Part shown: piece by piece, positions 1-5,962 of the stretch | Layout: every line of letters starts with the position of its first letter | Numbering within the stretch: position 1 is the stretch's first letter | Source of the DNA: an uncultured Shinella sp. | Lineage (GTDB): Bacteria; Pseudomonadota; Alphaproteobacteria; Rhizobiales; Rhizobiaceae | Length of the DNA: 9,105 nucleotides | Reading direction: 5' to 3' | NCBI GenBank assembly: GCA_946886325.1 | Contig: CAMPIK010000072.1 | Location: forward strand, 1 to 9,105 | The notes under the pieces: model-generated | Told to the model about the DNA's origin: nothing | What the model saw: the letters and a program-made list of their open reading frames with translations, nothing else | Databases searched by the model: none | Made by a program: the position numbers and the translations under genes

Positions 1-117
1 ATGAACCACAGCCCGGCCTTCTGGGCGCTCTGCGGCCGCCTCTGCCCCGGGATGGACGAGGCAAAGCGCTGGCTGAAGCGCAACGGCACGATGCTGCACG
101 CGATCGACTTCGACTGA
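1..117 (+). CDS. C-terminal fragment of an unidentified protein (5' end outside window)
   Basis: Frame 1 is open from the first base to a TGA at 115-117, giving 38 residues that begin MNHSPAFWALCGRL and end in LHAIDFD. The ATG at base 1 may be an internal methionine, because the frame has no upstream limit in the window; I therefore treat this as the 3' end of a longer gene. The piece has two cysteines, two tryptophans and a basic amphipathic stretch (DEAKRWLKRNG). There is no membrane segment or motif I recognise, and I assign no function. It converges on the small membrane protein gene, with 32 bases between the two stop codons. A near-tandem repeat of the last codons lies just after its stop. 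It could also be a spurious open frame. Confidence 0.5.
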   Translation: MNHSPAFWALCGRLCPGMDEAKRWLKRNGTMLHAIDFD

Positions 118-149
118 GATCGGCGACTTCGACCGAGGCCTGACCAGTG

Positions 150-341
150 TCAGCGACCGCCGAGCGCGTCGCGAATCTTCTGGTCGGTCTTGTACTGACT
201 CAGCGCATAGACGGCCCAGATTGCCGCCGGCAGCCAGCCGATCAGGGTGATCTGCAGGATGAGGCAGATGATGCCGGCGATCGGGCGCCCGATGGTGAAG
301 AACACCATGAAGGGCAGAATGATCGCGATGATGAGCCGCAT
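150..341 (-). CDS. YqaE/Pmp3 family (UPF0057) small membrane protein
   Basis: A 63-residue hydrophobic protein with two predicted membrane helices, about residues 3-18 and 20-46, joined by a short TIGRP turn. The pattern ILPF...G.P.AGIICLILQ...IGWLPAAIWAVYAL matches the Pmp3/UPF0057 proteolipid family, which is usually 50-60 residues. Family members sit in the cytoplasmic membrane and in several organisms are linked to membrane potential and salt or cold stress; a role here is inference from the family only. The frame runs much further upstream, into trpF on the other strand, but the start at 341 is clear: the protein begins MRLIIAIILPF as in the family and is preceded by a very strong Shine-Dalgarno sequence five bases upstream. 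The tail (about 48-63) is polar and charged and presumably cytoplasmic. It is divergent from trpF and convergent with the fragment at 1-117. Confidence 0.9.
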   Translation of the reverse strand: MRLIIAIILPFMVFFTIGRPIAGIICLILQITLIGWLPAAIWAVYALSQYKTDQKIRDALGGR

Positions 342-346
342 GAAAA

Positions 347-354
347 CCTCCTTT
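347..354 (-). promoter_or_regulatory. Strong Shine-Dalgarno of the Pmp3-family gene
   Basis: Read on the minus strand this is AAAGGAGG, an almost full complement of the 16S rRNA tail, followed by a five-base spacer (TTTTC) and the ATG at 341-339. It fixes the start of a small gene whose open frame extends about 400 bases further upstream. Confidence 0.85.
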
Positions 355-367
355 GGGGTATAGTATG

Positions 368-396
368 CATATGGAGCGCCGGATTGCGGACGCAAG
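368..396 (-). promoter_or_regulatory. Candidate sigma-70-type promoter for the Pmp3-family gene
   Basis: On the minus strand, CTTGCG (396-391) is separated by 17 bases from CATATG (373-368). This is a partial match to the alphaproteobacterial pattern CTTGAC-N17-CTATAT. Transcription would start near base 361, leaving a short leader of about 20 bases that contains the strong ribosome binding site. The -35 element lies inside the palindrome TTGCG-GA-CGCAA (384-395). This is assigned by eye with no score; the AT-rich patch TATAGTATGCATAT (359-372) leaves room for other -10 positions. I found no convincing plus-strand promoter for trpF in the same region. Confidence 0.35.
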
Positions 397-459
397 GGGA
401 GGCTCTGGCCGCCGTCTTTCGGCTCGACTCCGGATCGGAAACATGCGACGTCGCAGCCC

Positions 460-1134
460 ATGAAACGGGACATGAAAATCTGTGGCCTGAAGAGCGAGGA
501 AGCGGTGCGCGCGGCCGTCGATGGCGGCGCCACGCATATCGGTTTCATCTTCTTTCCGAAGAGCCCGCGCAATATCGATCCGGCCGATGCCGGTGCCCTT
601 GCCGATGCGGTGCGCGGCAAGGTGAAGGTCGTCGCCGTGACGGTCGATGCCGACAATGATTTCCTGGACGAGATCGTCGCCATGACCCGGCCCGACATGC
701 TGCAGCTCCATGGCCACGAATCGCCGGAGCGCGTGCTGAACGTCAAGGCGGTCTACGGCCTGCCGGTCATCAAGGCGATGCCGGTGCGCGAGGCGGACGA
801 CCTGAAGAAGGTCGGACCCTATATCGGCATCGCGGATCGGTTTCTGTTCGACGCCAAGCCGCCGGCCGGCGCCGATCTGCCGGGTGGCAACGGCGTCTCC
901 TTCGACTGGAAACTCATGCATCTTCTTGACGACGACGTCGATTACATGCTTTCCGGTGGATTGAACAAGGATAACATCGCCGAAGCGCTCGCCGTCACGC
1001 GAGCCCCGGGCATCGACGTCTCCTCCGGCGTCGAAAGCGCGCCCGGTGTCAAGGATGTCGGCATGATCGAAGCGTTTTTCGACGCGGTGGCGCACGCAGG
1101 CGTGCCCGCAAGCGTCGCAGGGAGAGCCACGTGA
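460..1134 (+). CDS. trpF: Phosphoribosylanthranilate isomerase
   Basis: TrpF carries out the Amadori rearrangement of N-(5-phosphoribosyl)anthranilate to CdRP, a middle step of tryptophan synthesis in the cytosol. The 224-residue product is a single-domain (beta/alpha)8 barrel of normal length. The general base is Cys8 in KICGLK and the general acid is Asp131 in FLFDAK. Other family signatures are [13 protein letters not shown] (23-37), LQLHG (81-85), [10 protein letters not shown] (141-150), LSGGL (164-168) and the phosphate-binding GIDVSSGVE (184-192). The start at 460 gives the usual MKxDxKICG N-terminus; a second in-frame ATG at 472 is less likely. No clear ribosome binding site precedes either. 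The TGA stop overlaps the trpB start (GTGA). A 14-residue tail follows the last helix. It is first in the trpFBA-accD-folC run; trpD and trpC are absent from the window. Confidence 0.97.
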   Translation: MKRDMKICGLKSEEAVRAAVDGGATHIGFIFFPKSPRNIDPADAGALADAVRGKVKVVAVTVDADNDFLDEIVAMTRPDMLQLHGHESPERVLNVKAVYGLPVIKAMPVREADDLKKVGPYIGIADRFLFDAKPPAGADLPGGNGVSFDWKLMHLLDDDVDYMLSGGLNKDNIAEALAVTRAPGIDVSSGVESAPGVKDVGMIEAFFDAVAHAGVPASVAGRAT

Positions 1135-2351
1135 ACCAGTCGCCCAATCTCAATTCGTTCCGCGCCGGCCCGGACGAGGATGGCCGCTTCGGCATCTTCG
1201 GCGGCCGTTTCGTCGCCGAAACGCTGATGCCGCTGATCCTCGATCTCCAGGAAAAATGGGATGCCGCCAAGACCGATCCGGCGTTCCAGGCCGAGCTTCA
1301 GCATCTCAACACCCATTATACCGGCCGGCCGAGCCCGCTCTATTTCGCCGAGCGCCTGACGGCCGAACTCGGCGGCGCGAAGATCTACTTCAAGCGCGAC
1401 GAGCTGAACCACACCGGCTCGCACAAGATCAACAACTGCCTCGGCCAGATCCTGCTCGCCAAGCGCATGGGCAAGACCCGCATCATCGCCGAAACCGGTG
1501 CCGGCCAGCATGGCGTGGCATCCGCCACGGTCGCCGCCCGCTTCGGCCTGCCCTGCGTCGTCTACATGGGCGCGACGGATGTCCAGCGCCAGGCACCGAA
1601 CGTCTTCCGCATGAAGCTGCTCGGCGCCGAGGTGAAGCCGGTGACGGCCGGCCACGGCACGCTGAAGGACGCGATGAACGAGGCGCTGCGCGACTGGGTC
1701 ACCAATGTCGACGACACCTATTACATGATCGGCACCGCCGCCGGCCCGCATCCCTATCCGGAGATGGTGCGCGAGTTCCAGTCGGTCATCGGCAATGAAA
1801 CCAAGGAACAGTTGATGACGGCCGAAGGCCGTCTGCCGGACCTGATCATCGCCGCCGTCGGCGGCGGTTCGAATGCGATCGGCCTGTTCCATCCCTTCCT
1901 CGACGATCCGAGCGTGAAGATCGTCGGTGTCGAAGCCGGTGGCCGCGGCCTCGACGGCGAGGACCATTGCGCCTCGCTGACGGCAGGCTCGCCGGGCGTG
2001 CTGCACGGCAACCGCACCTATCTGCTGCAGGACGGCGACGGCCAGATCAAGGAAGGCCATTCCATCTCGGCCGGCCTCGACTATCCGGGCATCGGGCCGG
2101 AACATTCCTGGCTGAAGGACGCCGGCCGCGTCGAATATGTGCCGATCATGGATGACGAGGCGCTGGCCGCCTTCCAGCTCCTGACGCGCGTCGAGGGCAT
2201 CATTCCGGCGCTCGAGCCGAGCCATGCGCTGGCCGAAGTCGTCAAGCGCGCCCCCAAGATGGGCAAGGACCAGATCATCGTCATGAATCTCTGCGGTCGC
2301 GGCGACAAGGACATCTTCACCGTCGGCAAGATCCTCGGCATGGAGCTCTAA
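1131..2351 (+). CDS. trpB: Tryptophan synthase beta subunit
   Basis: TrpB is the PLP-dependent half of the alpha2beta2 tryptophan synthase; it condenses indole, channelled from TrpA, with L-serine. The product is 406 residues, close to the usual 390-410. The PLP lysine is Lys99 in HTGSHKINN, the catalytic glutamate is Glu121 in ETGAGQHG, and the cofactor phosphate loop is GGGSN (244-248). [12 protein letters not shown] (355-366) and CGRGDKD (388-394) complete the site; Cys388 stands where many enzymes have the serine that contacts the pyridine nitrogen, a known alternative. The start is a GTG at 1131 that overlaps the trpF stop in GTGA. A GGGAGAG Shine-Dalgarno (1120-1126) lies inside the end of trpF, so translational coupling is likely. 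The N-terminus carries about ten residues more than the E. coli enzyme. This looks intact and typical of the main TrpB1 type. Confidence 0.99.
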   Translation: MNQSPNLNSFRAGPDEDGRFGIFGGRFVAETLMPLILDLQEKWDAAKTDPAFQAELQHLNTHYTGRPSPLYFAERLTAELGGAKIYFKRDELNHTGSHKINNCLGQILLAKRMGKTRIIAETGAGQHGVASATVAARFGLPCVVYMGATDVQRQAPNVFRMKLLGAEVKPVTAGHGTLKDAMNEALRDWVTNVDDTYYMIGTAAGPHPYPEMVREFQSVIGNETKEQLMTAEGRLPDLIIAAVGGGSNAIGLFHPFLDDPSVKIVGVEAGGRGLDGEDHCASLTAGSPGVLHGNRTYLLQDGDGQIKEGHSISAGLDYPGIGPEHSWLKDAGRVEYVPIMDDEALAAFQLLTRVEGIIPALEPSHALAEVVKRAPKMGKDQIIVMNLCGRGDKDIFTVGKILGMEL

Positions 2352-2352
2352 G

Positions 2353-3192
2353 ATGACCGCACGCATGGACAAACGTTTCGCCGATGTAGCAGCCCAGGGC
2401 CGGCCCGTGCTGGTTACCTATATCATGGGCGGCGATCCGGATTATGCGAGCTCGCTGGCGATCATGAAGGCGCTGCCGAAGGCGGGCTCCGACGTCATCG
2501 AGCTCGGCATGCCCTTCTCCGACCCGATGGCCGACGGTCCGGCAATCCAGGTGGCGGGCCAGCGGGCGCTGAAGGGCGGCCAGACGCTGGCGAAGACCAT
2601 CCAGATGGCGCGCGATTTCCGCAAGGAAGACCCCGATACGCCGATCGTCATGATGGGCTACTACAACCCGATCTACATCTACGGCGTTGATCGTTTCCTC
2701 GACGATGCGCTCGAAGCCGGCATCGACGGCCTGATCGTCGTCGACCTGCCGCCGGAAATGGACGACGAACTCTGCATCCCGGCGCTCGCCAAGGGCGTCA
2801 ACTTCATTCGCCTCGCGACGCCGACGACCGACGACAAGCGTCTGCCGAAGGTCCTGGAGAACACCTCCGGCTTCGTCTACTACGTCTCGATGAACGGCAT
2901 CACCGGCTCGGCGCTGCCCGATCCGTCCCTCATCTCGGGCGCGGTCCAGCGCATCAAGGGCCACACGAAGCTCCCGGTCTGCGTCGGCTTCGGCGTCAAG
3001 ACGGCCGAGCATGCCCGCGCGATCGGCGCGTCTGCCGATGGCGTCGTGGTCGGAACGGCGATCGTCAACCAGATCGCGTCCAGCCTCACGGCCGACGGGC
3101 AGGCGACGGGTGCCACCGTCGCGGGCGTCGAGACGCTGGTGCGCAGCCTCGCCTCCGGCGTCCAGGCCGCCCGTCTTGCGGCGGCCGAGTAA
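2353..3192 (+). CDS. trpA: Tryptophan synthase alpha subunit
   Basis: TrpA cleaves indole-3-glycerol phosphate to indole and glyceraldehyde 3-phosphate and passes indole through the tunnel to TrpB. The 279-residue protein is a complete (beta/alpha)8 barrel. The two catalytic acids are Glu50 and Asp61 in [15 protein letters not shown], the family signature. Other landmarks are the loop-2 region YYNPIYIYG (103-111), VVDLPPE (129-135), Tyr177 near the substrate in [12 protein letters not shown], and the phosphate loops GFGV (212-215) and VVGTAIV (232-238). The start lies one base after the trpB stop. A GGAG at 2342-2345, within the last trpB codons, is correctly spaced, so the two subunits are probably made by coupled translation in matched amounts. 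A second ATG four codons on (2365) is possible but less well spaced. Confidence 0.99.
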   Translation: MTARMDKRFADVAAQGRPVLVTYIMGGDPDYASSLAIMKALPKAGSDVIELGMPFSDPMADGPAIQVAGQRALKGGQTLAKTIQMARDFRKEDPDTPIVMMGYYNPIYIYGVDRFLDDALEAGIDGLIVVDLPPEMDDELCIPALAKGVNFIRLATPTTDDKRLPKVLENTSGFVYYVSMNGITGSALPDPSLISGAVQRIKGHTKLPVCVGFGVKTAEHARAIGASADGVVVGTAIVNQIASSLTADGQATGATVAGVETLVRSLASGVQAARLAAAE

Positions 3193-3230
3193 AGTCCCCA
3201 GATAGGGACCATTCATCTGGAGTTGCTGAT

Positions 3231-4145
3231 ATGAACTGGATCACAAACTACGTTCGGCCGAAGATCAATTCGATGCTGGGCCGCAGGGAAGTTCCGGACA
3301 ATCTCTGGATCAAGTGCCCGGAAACCGGCGAGATGGTGTTCCACCGCGATCTCGAGGAAAACAAGTGGGTCATCCCGGCCTCCGGTTTTCACATGAAGAT
3401 GCCGGCCGTCGCGCGGCTGCGCGATCTCTTCGATGACGGGGTCTATGACGCGCTGCCGCAGCCGAAGGTCGCGCAGGATCCGCTGCGCTTCCGCGATTCC
3501 AAGAAATACACCGACCGCCTGCGCGACAGCCGGCTGAAGACCGAACTCGAGGACACGATCGTCGCTGGCGTCGGACGGCTGCAGGGCCTGAAGATCGTCG
3601 CCGTCGTGCACGAGTTCAACTTCATGGGCGGTTCGCTCGGCATCGCGGCGGGCGAGGCGATCGTCAAGGCCTTCGAGCGTGCCATCTCCGAGAAGTGCCC
3701 GCTCGTCATGTTCCCCGCCTCCGGCGGCGCGCGCATGCAGGAAGGCATTCTTTCGCTGATGCAGCTTCCGCGCACGACCGTCGTCGTCGAGATGCTGAAG
3801 GAAGCGGGCCTTCCTTATATCGTCGTCCTGACCAACCCGACGACCGGCGGCGTCACGGCGTCCTACGCGATGCTGGGCGACATTCATCTCGCCGAACCGG
3901 GTGCCGAAATCTGCTTTGCCGGCAAGCGCGTGATCGAGCAGACGATCCGCGAAAAGCTGCCGGAAGGCTTCCAGACCTCGGAATACCTGCTGGAGCACGG
4001 CATGGTCGACATGGTCGTCAAGCGCCACGATATCCCGTCGACGCTGGCGCGGCTCTTGAAGATCCTGACCAAGAAGCCGGTCGCGGCCGAAAAGCCGAAG
4101 GCCATCGCCGGCAACGGTGCGGTCGCCATCGCTGCACAGGCCTGA
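3231..4145 (+). CDS. accD: Acetyl-CoA carboxylase carboxyltransferase subunit beta
   Basis: AccD pairs with AccA to move CO2 from carboxybiotin on AccB to acetyl-CoA, giving malonyl-CoA for fatty acid synthesis. The product is 304 residues, the usual size. The carboxyltransferase core shows [11 protein letters not shown] (127-137), [12 protein letters not shown] (161-172), and [18 protein letters not shown] (201-218), followed by [10 protein letters not shown] (229-238). The N-terminal region aligns with the AccD zinc ribbon (CPxCG...CPxCG), but only Cys29 is left; the other three positions are Thr32, Ile48 and Ser51. The same loss is, as I recall, shared by related rhizobial AccD proteins, so it looks like a lineage trait rather than damage. 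The tail from about 282 is Ala/Lys-rich and probably disordered. GGAG at 3219-3222, eight bases before ATG, supports the start. It lies 38 bases after trpA and 21 before folC, consistent with one operon. Confidence 0.98.
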   Translation: MNWITNYVRPKINSMLGRREVPDNLWIKCPETGEMVFHRDLEENKWVIPASGFHMKMPAVARLRDLFDDGVYDALPQPKVAQDPLRFRDSKKYTDRLRDSRLKTELEDTIVAGVGRLQGLKIVAVVHEFNFMGGSLGIAAGEAIVKAFERAISEKCPLVMFPASGGARMQEGILSLMQLPRTTVVVEMLKEAGLPYIVVLTNPTTGGVTASYAMLGDIHLAEPGAEICFAGKRVIEQTIREKLPEGFQTSEYLLEHGMVDMVVKRHDIPSTLARLLKILTKKPVAAEKPKAIAGNGAVAIAAQA

Positions 4146-4166
4146 CTCTTTTCGACCGGGTGAGGC

Positions 4167-5510
4167 ATGAGCGTGACCGAGACCACCGAGGCCGGCCGGG
4201 AGATCGAAAAGCTCCTGGCGCTTCACCCGAAAGGCTTCGATCTGTCGCTGGATCGGATCACGCGGCTTCTGGCGGCGCTCGGCGATCCGCATCTGCGGCT
4301 GCCGCCCGTCATCCATGTCGCCGGCACCAACGGCAAGGGTTCGGTCACGGCCTTCAGCCGCGCCATCCTGGAGGCCGCGGGCCTCAGCGTGCATGTGCAC
4401 ACCTCGCCGCATCTGGTGAACTGGCATGAGCGCTACCGCCTCGGCGTGAAGGGCGGCCGCGGAGAGCTCGTTGCCGATCCGGTGCTTGCCGATGCGGTCC
4501 GGCGTGTGGCGGAAGCCAATGCGGGCGAGAAGATCACGGTCTTCGAAATCCTGACTGCCGTCACCTTCCTGCTCTTTTCCGAACATCCGGCCGATGCGGC
4601 CATCATCGAGGTCGGCCTCGGCGGCCGCTTCGACGCGACGAACGTCATTCCACGGCCGGCCGTCTCCGTCATCATGCCGATCTCGCTCGATCACCAGGCC
4701 TATCTCGGCGACCGGGTCGAGCTGATCGCGGCGGAAAAAGCCGGCATCATGAAGCGCGGCATGGCCGTCGTGATCGGTCATCAGGAGGAAGAGGCGGCGC
4801 GGACCGTGCTCATAGAGACCGCCGAACGGCTCGGTTGCCCCTATACGGTCTATGGCCAGGATTTCCTGTCCTACGAGGAGTTCGGCCGGCTCGTCTATCA
4901 GGACGAGTTCGGTCTTTATGACCTGCCGCTGCCGCGCCTTCCCGGCCGCCATCAATATGCCAATGCCGCCGCTGCCATCCGCGCCGTCAAGGCGGCGGGT
5001 TTTGCGATCGGCGAAGCGCATATCGAAAAGGGTTTGACGTCGGTCGAATGGCCGGGCCGCCTGCAGCGCCTGACGGAAGGCACGCTTGCGCGCCTCGCGC
5101 CGCCCGGCGCCGAAATCTGGGTGGATGGCGGCCACAATCCGGGCGCCGGACAGGTGATCGCCGAAACCATGGCGACGCTGGAGGAGCGCGATCCGCGGCC
5201 GCTCTTCCTGGTAACCGGCATGATCAACACCAAGGATCCGACCGGCTATTTCGACGCGTTTCGCGGCATCGCCGAGCGTGTCTTCACGGTGCCGATCCGG
5301 GGGTCGGATGCCGGCATCGATCCGGTGGTGCTTGCAGGCGACGCGATCGACGCGGGTCTCGACGCGGAGCCGCTTTCCACCGTTGCCGATGCGCTGGATG
5401 CGATTGCCGCCATCACCGACAGCGACGACCGCGCGCCGCGCATCCTCGTCGGCGGTTCGCTCTATCTGGTGGGCGACGTTCTGGCCGACAACGGCACACC
5501 CCCCAAATGA
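4167..5510 (+). CDS. folC: Folylpolyglutamate synthase / dihydrofolate synthase (bifunctional)
   Basis: FolC ligates glutamate to dihydropteroate to form dihydrofolate and then adds further gamma-linked glutamates to reduced folates, using ATP. The 447-residue protein has the Mur-ligase layout. The P-loop is HVAGTNGKGSV (50-60), followed by HTSPHL (78-83), EVGLGGRFDATN (148-159) with the metal-binding Glu148, SLDH (173-176), and EKAGIMK (190-196), whose Lys191 is the likely carbamylated lysine. GRHQYANAAAA (260-270) and WPGRLQ (295-300) mark the domain boundary; DGGHNP (320-325) belongs to the C-terminal domain. Both activities are inferred from the family, because sequence alone does not separate mono- from bifunctional forms. 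The start has a close GGGTGAGG upstream (4158-4165). The gene ends directly at the stem of the shared terminator and is the last gene of the plus-strand run. Confidence 0.96.
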   Translation: MSVTETTEAGREIEKLLALHPKGFDLSLDRITRLLAALGDPHLRLPPVIHVAGTNGKGSVTAFSRAILEAAGLSVHVHTSPHLVNWHERYRLGVKGGRGELVADPVLADAVRRVAEANAGEKITVFEILTAVTFLLFSEHPADAAIIEVGLGGRFDATNVIPRPAVSVIMPISLDHQAYLGDRVELIAAEKAGIMKRGMAVVIGHQEEEAARTVLIETAERLGCPYTVYGQDFLSYEEFGRLVYQDEFGLYDLPLPRLPGRHQYANAAAAIRAVKAAGFAIGEAHIEKGLTSVEWPGRLQRLTEGTLARLAPPGAEIWVDGGHNPGAGQVIAETMATLEERDPRPLFLVTGMINTKDPTGYFDAFRGIAERVFTVPIRGSDAGIDPVVLAGDAIDAGLDAEPLSTVADALDAIAAITDSDDRAPRILVGGSLYLVGDVLADNGTPPK

Positions 5511-5537
5511 AAAGAGCCCGGCATGACCGGGCTCCTT
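5510..5537. terminator. Hairpin terminator between convergent folC and trxA
   Basis: A perfect 8-bp GC-rich stem, GAGCCCGG (5514-5521) and CCGGGCTC (5527-5534), encloses the five-base loop CATGA. On the minus strand the stem is followed by TTTT (5513-5510), a short but proper U-tract, so it best fits intrinsic termination of trxA transcripts. Plus-strand transcripts leaving folC meet the same stem but then read CTTCAT, a poor U-tract; termination there is less certain. The stem begins only three bases after the folC stop codon. Confidence 0.8.
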
Positions 5538-5561
5538 CATATGTGATCTTGATGTCAATGG

Positions 5562-5885
5562 TCAGGCGGCTGCGGTCGAAATCCAGCTCGACAGTGCCGT
5601 CTTCGGCGCGGCACCCACCTTGATGTCGGCCACTTCACCGCCCTTGAAGACGGCAAGCGTCGGGATCGAGCGCACGCCGAACTGGGCGGCCAGTTCCGGG
5701 TTCTCGTCAATGTTCAGCTTGGCGACCTTCACCTTGCCGGCCATCTCCGTGGAGATTTCCTCGAGCGCGGGCGCAATCATCTTGCACGGGCCGCACCATT
5801 CGGCCCAGAAATCCACCACGACCGGCTCGGCGGAATTCAGGACTTCGGCCTGGAAATTGGACGTATCGACTTTAACGGTAGCCAT
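5562..5885 (-). CDS. trxA: Thioredoxin 1
   Basis: A 107-residue cytosolic thioredoxin that reduces disulfides in target proteins and is recharged by thioredoxin reductase, which is not in this window. The active site is WCGPCK with the redox pair Cys31 and Cys34, preceded by the buried Asp25 in VVVDFWAEW. The cis-proline is Pro75 in RSIPTLAVF, and the FKGGE turn (80-84) follows. Length and all key residues match the classical TrxA, with no signal peptide. AAGGAG (5900-5895 on the minus strand), nine bases before the ATG, fixes the start. It lies 77 bases downstream of the addA stop on the same strand. It could be read from addA transcripts or from its own promoter, and a weak candidate is listed separately. 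The terminator hairpin at 5514-5534 lies just past its stop. Confidence 0.98.
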   Translation of the reverse strand: MATVKVDTSNFQAEVLNSAEPVVVDFWAEWCGPCKMIAPALEEISTEMAGKVKVAKLNIDENPELAAQFGVRSIPTLAVFKGGEVADIKVGAAPKTALSSWISTAAA

Positions 5886-5922
5886 GAGGGGCTGCTCCTT
5901 GATGGAATGATCAGTTGCGCTT

Positions 5923-5951
5923 CATGTGATGCCGGACGGCGCTCATTTCAA
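5923..5951 (-). promoter_or_regulatory. Weak candidate promoter for trxA
   Basis: In the 77-base addA-trxA gap the minus strand reads TTGAAA (5951-5946), then 17 bases, then CACATG (5928-5923). The -35 is good and the -10 is poor. Thioredoxin is normally needed at far higher levels than AddA, which makes a separate promoter reasonable, but the sequence evidence is slight. Confidence 0.25.
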
Positions 5952-5962
5952 TGACGGGTATC

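Noticed and set aside
140..153. Hairpin CTGAC-CAGT-GTCAG at the 3' end of the Pmp3-family gene
   Set aside because: It is only a 5-bp stem, overlaps the stop codon, and has no U-tract on either strand, so I do not call it a terminator.
147..659. Plus-strand open frame of 170 codons spanning the Pmp3-family gene and the trpF start
   Set aside because: It is out of frame with trpF, antisense to a gene with a strong ribosome binding site, and has a low-complexity charged composition.
942..3216. Minus-strand open frames of 476 and 299 codons opposite trpF, trpB and trpA
   Set aside because: Same shadow composition, overlapping three well-identified genes; no homology or ribosome binding site seen.
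3213..5558. Open frame of 781 codons on the minus strand, opposite accD and folC
   Set aside because: It lies fully antisense to two clear enzymes, is rich in Arg, Asp, His and Gly with no recognisable domain, and is what strong third-position GC bias produces on the complementary strand.
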